Positions 1-11,361 of a DNA stretch of 64,000 nucleotides are shown one piece after another. The stretch covers positions 82,058,097 to 82,122,096 of the forward strand of contig CM037590.1 in the NCBI GenBank assembly GCA_021018995.1, given 5' to 3'. Source of the stretch: Chloranthus sessilifolius (taxonomy: Eukaryota > Streptophyta > Magnoliopsida > Chloranthales > Chloranthaceae). The notes beneath the pieces are model-generated. The model did no database searches. It saw nothing but the letters and a program-made list of their open reading frames with translations, and was not told the origin of the DNA. The position numbers and the translations under genes were made by a program. The stretch's first letter is position 1. Each line of letters starts with the position of its first letter.

Positions 1-1250
1 AGTGTCTCCTACCTTTAGATCTCGATCGTAGACACGTTTATTGTAAGCGCGTGCGATTCTCCCCTGGTAAACTTGAGTGTGACATAAGGCCAGGAGTCTC
101 TTCTTGTCCAATAAGTTTAATTGTTTAAAGCGAGATCTCTCTCCCTCTGCTTCGGGTAAGCCTAATTCCATGAGGATTCGGAGCGAGGGCACTTCAACCT
201 CTACCGGGAGGATGGCCTCGATTCTATATACAAGGGAGAATGGGGTTGCCCCTGTAGCGGTAAGAATAAACGTTCTATAAGCCCAAAGTGCAAAGGGTGA
301 CTGCTCACTCCAATCTTTGTAAGTGACTACCATCTTCTCCAGAATGTGGATCAGAGTTTTGTTGGCCACCTCTATAGCTCCGTTCGTCTGAGGCCTATAT
401 GGGGATGATCGATGATGCTTGATCTTGAACTTCTCACACAAGGCCTGGATGCACCTATTAGCGAAATTAGTGCCATTATCAGTGATGATATCCATGGGCA
501 CGCCGAATCTACAAATGATGTTGTTCTTGATGAACTTATCAATGTGACTGGCCGTGATGCTGGCATATGACGCCGCTTCTACCCACTTGGTGAAGTATTC
601 AATGGCGACGAGGATGAATCGATGTCCGTTTGATGCCTTTGGATTAATCATTCTGACAACGTCAAGGCCCCAGGTAGCAAATGTCCAAGGAGTAGTCATG
701 CAGTAAAGATCAATGGCAGGAGCGTGTATCAAACTAGAGTGTTCTTGACACTTGTAGCATTTTTTATCATGTTTACAGCAATCCAATTCCATGGCGGTCC
801 AAAAGTATCCCTATCATAGGATTTTCTTAGCGAGCATGTGACCGCTGACGTGGGCTTTGCATACTCCCTCATGGATTTCTTTCATAATATTGACCGGTTC
901 ACTTTCAATGAGGTACCTGAGTAAGATGTTATTGTATGATCGCTTGTAGAGGCATTCCCCGCAAATGACGTAACCTGCCGCTAAACGTTGAATGGTTCGT
1001 CGGTCTGTCTTGGATGTACCCTCTGGGAAAGTTAGGGTCTCGAGGAAATTCTTGATATCTAAGAACCAAGGTGGCTCATCATCAGGCTTTGTAGGTTCCT
1101 CAATCTGGAGGCAGAAGGCCGGCTCATTCCTCTGCTCGATCATGATCGGCTTCATCTCAACACCATAGGGGATTTCAATCATTGACGCCAAAGTTGCTAA
1201 TGCGTCGACAAAGCGATTCCTTATCCAGGGGACGTATGAGAAAGTCACAT
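1..1250 (-). pseudogene. T1 integrase region (fossil)
   Basis: This minus-strand stretch holds Ty3/Gypsy integrase. An HHCC-type zinc-binding segment lies at about 700-960 (motif around GECLYKRSYNN followed by the HEGVC...HMLAKKIL block). The catalytic core, with a VDNGTNF-like block for the second acidic residue, lies at about 370-640, and the C-terminal part continues off the left edge. The same block order is seen in T3 at 46080-47300. It is part of a broken element and is listed only to mark the domain. Confidence 0.8.
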
Positions 1251-1790
1251 CTTGGAAGCAAGCTATCAGATCCTCGAGGTGTTCATGATAGGGGATCAGC
1301 TTCTCATCTTTCGTCTTCCAGTCACCATTCGTCTGACATATGATTAACTGTGAATCGCCAAATACTCGAAGGTGAGTTACATTCAGATCGAGAGCTACCT
1401 AAAGGCCAGCGGCACAAGCTTCGTACTCAGCCATATTGTTAGTGCAAGGGAAGTTGAGCTTAATAGACACTGGTACATGGGATCCTTTTGGTGAAATAAG
1501 GATGGCGCCAACTCCTTGGCCTTCAACATGTGATGCCCCATCAAAGTGCATTACCCAGGACTCCTCTGTATCCTCTGTATCCTCTTCTGTCATGAACAAG
1601 ATGTCCTCATCAAGGAATTTAGTCTTTAGAGGCTCATAGTCCGGTAGAGGGTTCTCAGCAAGATGATCAGTGAGCGCCTGCCCCTTGACCAATTTCTGAG
1701 TGACATACATGATGTCAAATTCAGATAATAAAAGTTGCCATCGTGCAGTTTGGCCAGTGAGAGCAGGTTTCTTGAATAGGTACTTCAACA
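1251..1790 (-). pseudogene. T1 second (archaeal-type) RNase H region (fossil)
   Basis: Minus-strand peptide with the RNase HI hallmarks HFDGAS near its start, NNMAEYEAC in the middle, and a GDSQL-type motif just downstream near 1340. It lies between the gypsy RNase H and integrase, the position of the additional archaeal-type RNase H known from plant Tat elements. The same segment occurs in T3 at 47372-47906, where L1 splits it from the RT side. It supports the Tat assignment for both elements. Confidence 0.75.
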
Positions 1791-2500
1791 GATCCGTCCG
1801 TACTAGAAGTAGAACGGCTTGGGATAACAGGTAGTGTCAAAGTCTTTGAGTAGCCCAAATGAGCGCTAAGCATGCCTTCTCCATATGAGAATAGCGCATC
1901 TCATAATCAGTGAACTTCTTGCTCAGGTAGTAGATGGCCTGCTCTCTTCTTCCTATCTCATCAAGCTGCCCTAACACAGCCCATGGAGAACTCTGTCATG
2001 GACAGGAACATTATGAGGGTTCTATTGGGTATAGGTGGTACCAATACTAGAGTATTTAGGAGGTAACCCTTGATCTTGTCAAATTCAGCTTGGCAGTCAT
2101 CATTCCACTCAACTGGTGAATCCTTTCTTAGTAGTTTGAAGATCGGTGCACATATCGGAGTTAACTATGCAATGAACCGACTTATGTACTAGATTCTGCT
2201 TAAAAAGCCTCTAACCTCCTTCTCTGTAGACGGTGGTGGCATTTTAGTGATGACCTTGATCTTGGTCGGATTGACCTCGATGTCTCTCCTACTGACGATA
2301 AAACCTAATAGTTTTGGGGATTCAACCGCAACCTATACTTTCTCAACCTCTCGAACAGCTTCTGCAGGTTTACCAAGTGGTCATCCCTTTCCGACGATTT
2401 GGCAATCATATCATCGACATACACTTCGATCTCTCGGTGCATCATGTCGTGGAATAGGGAGGAGTTGGGGTAAAGATGCCCAGTTACTTACCTGCGAGGC
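1791..2500 (-). pseudogene. T1 gypsy RNase H and RT region (fossil, partial)
   Basis: Minus-strand sequence homologous to T3 55000-55630: the RT connection and thumb region and the first (gypsy) RNase H, with the leucine- and arginine-rich QKLFERLRKYR-like block near 2350. Only part of RT is represented here. It is a fossil. Confidence 0.7.
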
Positions 2501-2719
2501 TTGGCCTTTACCTCTTTGGTTGGAAGCGGCATCGGTAGGCTTTTGCAGTTCCTCCCTTAGCATGTTTATGGAGGGATCCTCTGGGACCCTATCCTCTATG
2601 GTTAGGATGGGCCCAAAGTGGCTGGTGCTAGAGTGACGGGTGGACCGGGGGATCTCCTCCTCAAATAAGGAGAGGGCGGCTAAGTCCACCTCGAGGTCTG
2701 GGGGGATGATGTAAGGGTT

Positions 2720-3240
2720 GGTGGGATGGGCTGAAACAGGCTTGTGTGGGGTTACCCTCGTCTCCCCGTTCAGATCAATCTTTACCACCTCGACGCTCAC
2801 AAAGGTTTGACGGATGTGGGGTCGGGCGGGAGTTTCTTCTCCAAGGTTGATTCCTCTGGCCCTGGCGATTGCTGCAGCTCTTATCTTTTCCTTGGCCTCT
2901 CTGACTTCTTCTTAAATGGGCCTGTAGCCCAGGCTGAATTTGGTTTGCTGCCCCTTGGCCCTGACGGGGTCTCATCTTCCTTGAAGGAGCGAGCCCAGCC
3001 CTTTCCCTTTTGGTGGCCCCATTTGTGGAGCATGAACATGGCTGCATCCATTCCTACCCCAATTTTGGCAGGGGTTTTTGCAGTCGACCCAAGGGTAACT
3101 GCTGAGAAGTCATACTCAAATCGATGGAGATCGATGTCATCTGCTGTATGCGGCATGTTAAGCACTTTTGGATTCTCAATATGCAGAGCGCTCCTCTCCC
3201 TGTCTTCTCTGCTCTCACCTACGATGGTGAAGATTCTTCC
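2720..3240 (-). pseudogene. T1 G-patch-like segment (fossil)
   Basis: A minus-strand segment upstream of RT encodes a glycine-rich block of the type GVGMDAAMFMLHKWGHQKGKG, preceded by an acidic HTADDIDLHRFEYDFS-like block. The T3 counterpart (57084-57350) reads AVAMLQKWGYKKGRGLG, close to the G-patch consensus (aromatic and hydrophobic residues followed by spaced glycines). G-patch segments are known between protease and RT in Tat/Ogre elements. The role in the element is unknown; RNA-helicase or RNA contact is the usual G-patch role. Confidence 0.6.
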
Positions 3241-3252
3241 CTCTGAGATGAA

Positions 3253-3760
3253 TCAGAGTTTTTGGTGTAGAGTTGATGGTATTGCCCCAATCTTATGTAG
3301 CCACTGTCGGCCCAACAGTAGATTAAACATAGACTTGATGTCCATCACCTGAAAGGGGACGATGAATGTTTGCGGCCCGATGATCAGGTCGAGGTCTACT
3401 TCTCCTATGATTTCTCTCTTGATGTTGTCGAATCCCCTGGCACTTATTATGGATGGCCAGAAGGTGTTGGGGTTCACACCAATTTTGATTGTCGTCCTTA
3501 GAGGGCATACGTTCAGTGCCGACCTGTTGTCTATTAAGACCAACGACACCACTAGGTTTCCTATTTTTACTATTATATTTAGGGGCTTAGAGTGGTTGTT
3601 CCCCTCTAGCAACAGATCCACATCAGTGAATGAGATGGCATTTGGGGCCAATACTTGCTTAATTATTTCTCTCACCTCATCTGGGGTTACGTGGGCGAAA
3701 ACATGTGCGTCTTTGAGTGCTCCCATTAAGGCTTGAAAGTGGAGCGGGGACATGATTAAC
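3253..3760 (-). pseudogene. T1 aspartic protease region (fossil)
   Basis: Minus-strand retropepsin-like segment. The active-site region reads LVLIDNRSALNVCP, where Tat elements normally have a D-(S/N)-G-S motif. It is followed by the IGEVDLDL block, the PFQVMDI block and LLGRQWLHKIGAIPSTLHQKL at the C-terminal end, the arrangement usual in Tat/Ogre proteases. T3 carries the same region at about 57480-58124. Confidence 0.78.
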
Positions 3761-6300
3761 AAATCCCACATAGTAATATGTGTAGGTATTCTCTTGAGTT
3801 GCGTCTCCAACACGTGCTCTCTGGCCATTTTCTCAAAGGGGTTCCCTGCGGCCTGCTCTTTCTTCTTCTCTTCTCCTCTGACGGCCCCCGATGCTTCTAG
3901 CCGTGTAGAAATCCTACCAAATTGGGTAATAAATTCAACAGTCTCCTCTCGGTTGTAACCAACATTCATGTCCGTCTGTTCATAGCTTAACGACACTTGA
4001 TGCGGGTCATAGGCAGGTTTCGGGATGAGGAAGGGAGTGCATGGTGATTCTGGGGAGGATTGGGCTGGGTATGTCGGATTCTTGGGTCTAACCAGGTTGA
4101 CTCTAATAGGGGGCAGAATGGTAGTGGTGGGAATTGGCGAGGTTGAATTTACGGGTGCGAAGGGGGCTTGTAGAGGCATTACTTGGGCGTGGTAAGACCA
4201 GTGGTGATTGGGAGCGGGAGATAAGGGGAGTGGGTGAGGGGTTGTTTGTTTGGGTGAGGGTGGAGTTGGATTGAGGGCAAAATAGCAAGGAGAAGGTGGG
4301 AGTATGACTGGGATGGAGGGGTCGGAGGGCGATGGGATTGGATGTTGGGGGGTGTGATTAAGAGCTGGTGGGATGGGGTGTGAGACGGGGTAACTGGGGA
4401 TGAGTGGTATGTTGCATGGGACGGAGTGACTGAGAGATGTCGGAGGTGCGAGTGGAGCGGGGTGATAGGGATATGACGGGGTAGCGGATGGAGCAGGGGG
4501 TACGGATATGAAGGGTTTGTATATGGGGTGGCATGGTGGGACGATGATGGGTTCGTGGATGAAACGGGGTAAATTGGGGATGATGGAGTTGTGCATGGAG
4601 CAGGGTGATTTGGGGATGGTGGAGTTGTTTATTGGGCAAGATGATTTGGGGATGGTGGGGTAGTATACTGGGTGGTGGGATTTAGGGGTGTGTACGGGAT
4701 GAGATAATTTGGGGATGGCGGAGTAGTGTATTGGGTGGAGAGATTTGGGGGTGTGTATGGGGTAGGGTAGTATGGGGATGATGGAGTCATGTATGGTGTG
4801 GGGTGATTTGGGTGTGACGGAGGGGTATATGAGGTAAATTAGGAGTGGGGCGGGTAGGTGTATGATTACGGTGGGGCTGTGCCCGTTTGGATTTGATAGG
4901 CGAGAGTGGAAGTGGAAAAATACTGCCCTAAATCTAAGGGCTCCTCTTAGTATGCCGGGGTGGGGAAGTAATCGGCTAAATACAACAGCTCGGTCACCCC
5001 CACAGATGGTTCGTCCTTATTCAACCTGGGAAATGAGAACTCTTGATTACTGATGTAATCCGAGGGGTCAAACTCTTCTTCTTCCTCTTCTACCCAATGG
5101 ATGTTAGGTCTGGGGCCTCCTGGGTGCGGTGGTAGAGGGGCTTGATGGATGTTCTGGTTGTGCCCTTGAGGAGACGGTGGGGGAACAATTTTTCCTGCCT
5201 CAATTAAATCTTAGACCACGTGCTTTAGCAGGAAGCATCGGTCCATAGGGTGACCCGGTCCCTAGTGGAAGTTGCAATGCAGGTTCGGGTCATAGTTTCT
5301 CGGGATTGGATTGGGTGGTGGGCGAGGCTGGAGTAAATTGACCAAGCCCTTTTATAGCAACACTGGCAATAAGACATTTAAAGATTGCCCCAACGGTGTT
5401 AATACCCGTTCGAATCATGCTCTCATCTATTCCTGGGTAAATGGGGCTCTCGGTCCGTTGTTTGGCCTTGGCGCTTGCTCGAAATAGGCTGGGGGTGGTT
5501 GTTCATCCTGGAGTTGTATCGGGGGGGCATTGGTATTGGCCTGGGGGTAAACGATGTTCTGTACCTCTGTCCCTGATCTTCTTTCAATTCTTGGTTCGGC
5601 AGCTTTTCGAACCCCAGTGGCCCCGTCGGCCACGCTCTTTCCCAACCTGCCCTCTCTAATGGCATCTTCACAACGGTTGGCATTTTGAACCAAATCAGCA
5701 AAACTGGACTGTTGCTGATACACCAAAAAATCCGCGATGACTGGGAGTGCTCCCTTGGTTATCAATTCAATCTGCTCATCATCAGGAATCCGGTGGGTCA
5801 CCTGGGCGGCCAATGCCCTCCACCTTCCTAAGTAGACACTAAAAGTTTCATCCTATCTTTGCTTCAAATGTGCCAGATCCGACTTCCTTGGCTCTATGTC
5901 CATGTTATAAACATACTGTTCTTGGAATAAGTGTGTCAGATCTTTCCAAGTTTTTGTCATGGATGATTCTAGGGATGTGAACCATCTCAATGCTGGGCCC
6001 GTTAGACTCTTTTGGAACACCTTGATGAGGAGTCGTTCATCTCCGTCGTACTGGCACATATCCCCACAGTAAGATTTTAAGTGGGCGATGGGGTTGCCAA
6101 TGCCATTATATTTATCGAATGATGGCATCTTAAATTTTTGTGGCAGGGGGACATCCGAGAACAGACATAAGTTTGAAAAGTCTGTCAAATGTAGTTCTAC
6201 CCCTCCCATCTTCGTCAGCTGCTTCTGTATTCTGTCTATCTGTTCTTTCAACTGCTCTGATTCTTTTGAGGTCAGTGGGACCGCCTCCCGATTTTGTTCG
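3761..6300 (-). pseudogene. T1 gag region (fossil)
   Basis: The minus strand encodes a Retrotrans_gag-type core at 5427-6251: FKMPSFDKYNGIGNP, then LIKVFQKSLTGPALRWFTSL, then a block around HRIPDDEQIELITKG. The block order matches Ogre gag. Between the core and protease lies a long low-complexity proline-, histidine- and serine-rich linker (about 4000-4860), which reads as a G- and T-rich tract on the plus strand. T3 has the same architecture. Confidence 0.78.
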
Positions 6301-8261
6301 ACAGGTGTGACAATGGTGGACTGGGGGCCGGTGGCAGCCTCCTCGTTGCTATGGATCTCCTCCTCAGTCTGTTGGTCATTGTCTTTGGTGAGGCGAGGTC
6401 CGCTATTTGGACTTTAGGGGTGATGGGTTGGATGACCTGGTGGGGCCATAAGGTTTGTAGGGGATCGGAAGGAGTGAATGGATGAGTGGTTTGTGGATGA
6501 ATGATGTGCTGAGCTGGGTGCACATTTTTGGGGTGATGGGGGTGTGGTTGATGTGGCGGGATGCTGTAGGCATGGTTTTGAGGAATAGAGTGGATCGAAT
6601 TTTTCGTTGGAGGCGGGATGGGGGCATAGGGGTATAGGTGAATAAAGGGTACTGGTGAAGGGGTAAGGGGTAAGGGGTTCGTGAACGGGCCTTGATGAGT
6701 GTGGGTGGACGGGCCTTGGGTTTGATGGATTTGGGCTTGATGGTTTTGAAAGGCTTGGGTTGATGGGCCTTGGGCCTGGGTGTGGGGGTTGGTATGATTT
6801 TGGGCCATTGGGCCCTATTGGGTTTGGGCTAATGGGCCATGTGGGTATTGGGTGTGGGGTGATGGACCTTGGGCCTGAGTTTGATAGGTTTGGGTCCAAG
6901 GGCCCTGGGGGGCTTGGAACTGGGCCTAGGTCTGATGGGTTTGGGCCTGGGCCCATGGGTCTTAAGGTTTTTAGGCCTGGGCCTGAGTCTGATGGGTTTG
7001 GGCTTAGGCCCATGGGCCTTGAGGGTTTTGGGCCTGGGTCTGATGGGTTTGGGCCTGGGCCCATGGACCTTGAGGATTTTAGGCCTGGGTCTGATGGGTT
7101 TGGGCCTGGGCCCATGGACCTTGAAGATTTTGGGCCTAGGCCTAGGTTTGATGGGTTTGAGCCTGGGTCCATGGGCCTTGAGGGTTTTGGACCTAGGCCT
7201 GAGTCTGATGGGTTTGGGCTTGGGCCCATGGGCCTTGAGGATTTTGGGCCTGGGTCTGATGGGTTTGGTGGGCTTGGGCCTAGGCCTGAGCTTGGGTTTG
7301 GGAGTGGGCTTGAGACCATGGTTCTAAAGATATTTGGGCTTGGGCCCATGGATTTGTGTGGGTTTGGGCCTGAGATGAGTGGGCTTGGGCCTAGGCCTGG
7401 AATTGAGGTGGGGGATCTTGGATGGTATGAATGATGGGTGGTTGGGCATGGTCATGAGGGAATGGGGTATGGAGGTTTTGGAGACCTAGATGTGGGGTTT
7501 GGGATGTAGGGTTCCGAGAGGCAGCCCATAGGGTATACATCATTCTCATGTCCTCCTTTGAGGCATGGATTCATGTGTGAGATTGGAGGGTGATGAACCG
7601 TTCAAGGATGGAAGGGGTCAGGGAAAATTGGGCATGACCCGGGTATGGGGGGTATGGGTGATTATGCTTGGAGGGTATGGATGTATGGCTGTGGAAGATG
7701 GTGGGTTACTGGTCATACCCTGGGAAAAGTTGGGCATGGCCTGGGTAAATGGGGGGTAATGTTGGAATGTTGATGGGCCATGTGATGTGGATGGCATGTG
7801 AGATGAGGTGGATGGGATATAGGATGTAGGGGGCATGGATGAGGAGGTGGATGGGACGTGGGAGGTAGGTGGGGGATGGGGCTCTCGATGGGATCTTTGG
7901 GAGTAAGGGGTGCGGTAAGGGTGTATGGATGGGAGATGGGGATGTATGGGTCGGTTGGGAAATGAGGGGTTTCAGTAGGGGATGAGATGGGGGTATGTTG
8001 GGAAAATATAAGGGCGGGGGATGGGGTGGATGCGAACACGGGTGCCCCAAATGGACCCGTGACATCGAACCGGGTTTGGGTGAAGGTGTCGGAGATCGGG
8101 TCTTCTCCTATATGGGAATGGGATGGGGATGATGGTGGGGATGTATCGGCGCTCGACATGATCCGTTGATGAGTGTTGTATCGATGTCTTGGGTAAGGAC
8201 CGAATACTTTCCTAGTTCTCTTCCTACTGGTTGGGTTCGAGGTCGCCGTAGTGACGGTCAC
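6300..8261 (-). pseudogene. T1 proline-rich N-terminal region (fossil)
   Basis: About 650 codons' worth of minus-strand sequence upstream of the gag core is dominated by Pro, Ser, His and Thr, starting near a basic RKRTRKVFGPYPRHRYNTH block at about 8165-8230. It includes a minisatellite (6870-7330). The matching region in T3 is 60199-61662. Ogre-type elements often carry extra coding sequence before gag, but this stretch has no recognisable domain. Plus-strand Gly-rich readings here are shadows. Confidence 0.55.
6870..7330. repeat. Minisatellite in T1 proline-rich region
   Basis: About seven to eight degenerate copies of a roughly 57-63 bp unit containing GGGCCTGGGTCTGATGGG and GGGCCCATGG cores, encoding on the minus strand repeats of the form GPGPNPSDPG-PSRPM. 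Units differ by a few bases and stay near a multiple of three. Confidence 0.8.
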
Positions 8262-8660
8262 ACCAAAAGTACACGTATATATGGATTTTTGATTTTTCTA
8301 TATATATATTTTTTGGATTTTTTAAATGGAAATTAACTCTCCTATTTAAATGAATGATGACCTGGTGCCCTAGAAAAATTCTCATCTTGGGTGATATATG
8401 CACCTTTAGTAGATCCCACGGCGGGATCCGACACACTTTGAAAGAAGCGAAAGGGAACCCTTTCGTTCTATTGAAGGTGAGGGAATCCACGCAAACGACC
8501 CAATCCCCTAGAGCAAATCAATGAGAAGTCGCCTTCTTTTGACTGGGGGCATATTGGGCATTACAGAATGCGGGAGGCTACTGTAGGCACTAATACCGCT
8601 AATTGGGGAACTTGGGTGGTGGATTAGGCCTCAGATCGGGTTGCCTGAACTCAGTTTATA

Positions 8661-8827
8661 CTGGGCATAGGTATTATATATGCCTGACCAAAACGGGCAG
8701 ATTTGGCTGGGCATATATATTATATACGCCTGGCTTAAATCTGGGGATTTTGGCTGGGTGTATATATTATATACGCCTGAGTATTTCTGGGGATTTATTG
8801 CCAAGCGTATTTAATATATACACCTAG
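8661..8827. repeat. Four AT-core palindromes in T1 leader
   Basis: Four copies at 8661-8689, 8705-8734, 8752-8780 and 8800-8827 of a near-palindrome with arms of the type GGGCATAT/ATATGCC or CTGGGCG/CGCCTAG around a TATATTATAT core. The same motif type recurs in the T1 LTR. Each could form a hairpin or bind a dimeric protein. Confidence 0.75.
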
Positions 8828-9299
8828 AAAAAACTGTTCTTCCAGCATGTTTTGACAGTGAACAACAAGCCCACAATGAATTTTTTTGAACTGGTGTCAT
8901 GGGAGGGATGCTCCCGGGGACCACTGTGTATGCTATCGGGTCACTCCTTTCCGCTTCCTAGGGATACACAGCTGAATTCTGGCTGTCTACGCTCTCACCA
9001 TTGTGAGTTTTACGGCTTGATCGGAATTAGTAACCCAACTGATATACCTCCGGCACAAGCGCCTTCTCAGGTACTGGAAGGAGTGGTTCTTTTCAGGATC
9101 ATCACCACTAGGGCTGCCGCCTTACTGGGAACCGAGTAAGTTATATCTATGCCTAAACCCCTGGAAAACTACCCAAAATACATAAAAATAAATTTGATTA
9201 TGTCCCCACACTGTTGGTTCACTTTTAATTGCAGATTTTTAAAGGAGAGTGAATTTAAGTCCAAGTTCGGGTCGGGGATGACAAGCCCATGCCGCCTCA

Positions 9300-9540
9300 A
9301 CAGGCCAGCGTCTAACGGTGAGATATGATGACTGATATAAAGAGCGCACGTAAGCCCACCAAACTGCTAAGGCTCATAAATGACTGAAATTTAAATGACG
9401 TGGAAAGTAGATGCGAGCAGGCCCGCCAAACGGCTAAGGCAGCTTAAATGACAAAACCGTAAAAACTGAAATTTAAAGGCGCAAGTAGGCCCGCCAATCG
9501 ACTAAGGCACTTAAAGGACCGAATCGTAGGGGTAAGTATG
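9300..9540. repeat. Leader direct repeats, T1
   Basis: Three to four degenerate copies of a roughly 60-75 bp unit containing AAGTAGGCCCGCCAATCG and GCTAAGGCACTTAAATGAC. Similar repeats occur at the same place in T2 (21624-21790) and T3 (62735-62910), so they are a family feature of the Tat leader. Confidence 0.75.
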
Positions 9541-9654
9541 TTAGTAAAAACAACAAAAATGAAAAAAAAAAAGCAGAAAATCAGAAAAAAAATAGAAATG
9601 GTTAGTAAAGATTAAAAAAAAAAGCCCAACAAGGGGGGAAGCCTTAGGGTGATG

Positions 9655-9672
9655 TCCCTAGCAGAGTCGCCG
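9655..9672 (-). promoter_or_regulatory. T1 primer binding site
   Basis: Minus strand reads approximately CGGCGACTCTGCTAGGGA, one base off the TGGCGACTCTGCTGGGGA form used by Ogre-type elements (tRNA-Arg), two bases inside the LTR end. T2 and T3 have matching sites. Confidence 0.8.
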
Positions 9673-10398
9673 TCTGTGCGACCAAGGATTCTCTCGAACC
9701 CGTCCCTGCGATGCACTCACGGTGGAATAAATGTAGAGTCGCCATCCAGAGCTTTTTGTGACCCAGGAAACCTTTAAATCAATATTTTGAGCACCGAAGT
9801 GCTAAATATGACTCTGATTTACCGGTCTTTGCTAAAGACTCTAGGGTAGGGGCTTCGGTTATCGATCGGGAAGGGTTTAGGCACCCAATCAACCCGCATG
9901 TAGCGGTCTCTATCTATGGCCAAAATAAAAAAACAAATGGGCGGAGCTTTCCCTTGCCTGAAGGTAATACGGTCCTATCAAGCTTTGAGCCAAACCGAAA
10001 TTTCTGCGGCGTAACGGCTTGAATCCTTGGACGGAGGAAACACCAAGAAGGTAGAGGAAGAGAGAGGTGAGCAAGAGCTCATGGGCCCTTGCTGCACCGT
10101 GGAAGACCTTCACTTCAGCGTGCTTCCGATGGCTTTAAAGGGCTTAAACAGTAGAGGAATGGATTCTAATGCTAGGATTCGGTAGATGAGAAGTGTAGGA
10201 TGAAGCTAGGGACTAAGCTTGACTAAAAGAGGGGTGGTCTAATGGTTGAAATTGATTAAAAGGGGTGAACTAAGCATGCTGGAATTCTGGTTGAAGAATG
10301 CAAAAATAAAAGGGAACTTTCTCTCACTAGGGCTCTCTCTCTTAAGCTCAACTTTCAACCTTAATTTTTCAACCCTTTGGGAAGAGGGGGTGCCTCTC

Positions 10399-10408
10399 TA
10401 TTTATAGA
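10399..10408 (-). promoter_or_regulatory. T1 LTR TATA box
   Basis: Minus strand CTATAAATAG in a GC-richer context (AGAGAGGC follows). The same motif sits at the equivalent place in the T2 LTR (22627-22636) and the T3 LTR (63716-63725). Confidence 0.65.
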
Positions 10409-10681
10409 GAAGAGGTGGGTTAGAGGGTTTCTTAAGAGCTAATTTGTTTAGCAATTAGGTAATCTTCCATCTAAGTTTTTTTAGGTTTTAAGGGTCCTAG
10501 GGGTTTAGGGAACCGGTTTCAATGGCAGATGATGGGGTGAGACCATAGGTGACTTAAGGGTTGCATATAAGCTCAAAGGGGGTGCAACCAACCTTAGGAC
10601 GCCCACCTCAACCAAGGGGATGGTCAAAAAGTCAAACCTGATGATGGAATTTCAAGCATCTGATGACAGTTACTGTAGCTA

Positions 10682-10813
10682 AGCTGGGCGTATATATTAC
10701 ATACGCCCAGCTTATGTACAGTGATTCCCATGAAAACCAAAGGAGACCTGAGAAAGTGGGTGTCCGCGGTGGGCCCTACCTATGTTGGGCGTATGTATTA
10801 TGTACGCCCAGCC
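10682..10813. promoter_or_regulatory. Two palindromes in T1 LTR upstream of TATA
   Basis: 10682-10713 has perfect 11-nt arms GCTGGGCGTAT and ATACGCCCAGC; 10786-10813 has arms TGGGCGTA and TACGCCCA. They lie about 280-400 bp upstream of the TATA box on the element's strand, the position at which T2 has its unrelated-sequence palindromes. Confidence 0.75.
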
Positions 10814-11136
10814 ATATCTTTCGAACCACAACTCTAAATTGGGTGATCTTTGGCTTGCTGGAAAGCTGGAGAAGTCCTTCTTCCAATGGTATGTGGCTCA
10901 TCTCGGCAGTGATCTGTGTAAAATTTTTAGCTCTCTTCCCATCAAATGCTCAGAAGGGTTTAAGTTGGGTATGGGAAGGGATCCTAGGGTTTAGGGCGAT
11001 TCCTAAGGATTGGGGGAATGGTTCTAAAGGGTTTAGGGTGATTCCTAAAGGTTTAGGGGTGCCATCAGAAGCATAGGGGTACATCTCTCTCGGAGTACAG
11101 ACTGATCAAGCCTTGGGCCGAATTTGGGTGTCTACA

Positions 11137-11337
11137 AGTGCCCACTTTGGGCTCTTGATCATTTTCTCTGTGGGACAAACTCTTACTTATCAAAACTTGC
11201 TACAATAGACCCTGAATCTTGCAGGTCTAGGATCACTTGGTTGTGCTGAATCCATTATTTTATATTACTTTATTTTCAATTGATTTCCACCACACAATAA
11301 CATAAGCACACTTTCACACCAAGTAGCCCAAGCAACA
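11137..11337 (+). repeat. A1 5' LTR remnant
   Basis: Matches the last 200 bp of the A1 3' LTR (21424-21623), ending CCCAAGCAACA. It contains the conserved block CTTATCAAAACTTGCTAC also found in A2 and, reversed, in L1. The rest of this LTR should lie left of T1, outside the window. Confidence 0.85.
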
Positions 11338-11343
11338 TGTTTT

Positions 11344-11361
11344 TGGCGCCGCTGTCAAGAA
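11344..11361 (+). promoter_or_regulatory. A1 primer binding site
   Basis: TGGCGCCGCTGTCAAGAA, close to the tRNA-Asp-type TGGCGCCGTTGCC site used by Athila elements; a few bases after the LTR end. Confidence 0.75.

Larger units (their letters stand above)
8262..9654 (-). other. T1 leader (5' untranslated region)
   Basis: Non-coding sequence between the primer site and the proline-rich ORF. It holds four near-palindromic motifs (8661-8827), a cluster of short direct repeats (9300-9540), and near 8400-8560 and 8870-9140 sequence resembling the T3 leader at 61850-62540 (for example the CATCACCACTAGGG block). I see no gene in it. Confidence 0.7.
1..11136 (-). mobile_element. T1: Tat/Ogre-type Ty3/Gypsy element, broken, 3' end outside window
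   Basis: Read on the minus strand, this is a Tat/Ogre-lineage LTR retrotransposon: 5' LTR (11136-9675), primer site complementary to a tRNA-Arg-type 3' end, a leader of about 1.4 kb, a proline-rich N-terminal region, gag, protease, a G-patch segment, RT, two RNase H regions and integrase running to base 1. Lineage follows from the gag type, the tRNA-Arg-type primer site seen in Ogre elements, the G-patch segment and the dual RNase H. It is clearly broken, with many interruptions, and no product is expected. The LTR ends TGTGC...TCTACA; beyond it, at 11137, sequence matching the A1 LTR begins, so T1 probably inserted into the A1 5' LTR, with AGTGC as a possible target duplication whose partner is out of view. 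Confidence 0.88.
9675..11136 (-). repeat. T1 5' LTR
   Basis: About 1.46 kb, bounded TG...CA (plus strand TGTGCGACC...GTGTCTACA). It aligns with the T2 LTR (21906-23526) and with the visible part of the T3 LTR, with clear divergence. On the minus strand a TATA box (CTATAAATAG, 10399-10408) lies downstream of two strong palindromes (10682-10713 and 10786-10813). T1 has the most divergent of the three Tat LTRs. Confidence 0.85.

Noticed and set aside
6760-7434. Plus-strand Gly/Leu/Pro-rich reading frames (also 60533-60920)
   Set aside because: They are the complement of the minus-strand proline-rich repeats of T1 and T3 and show no domain of their own.
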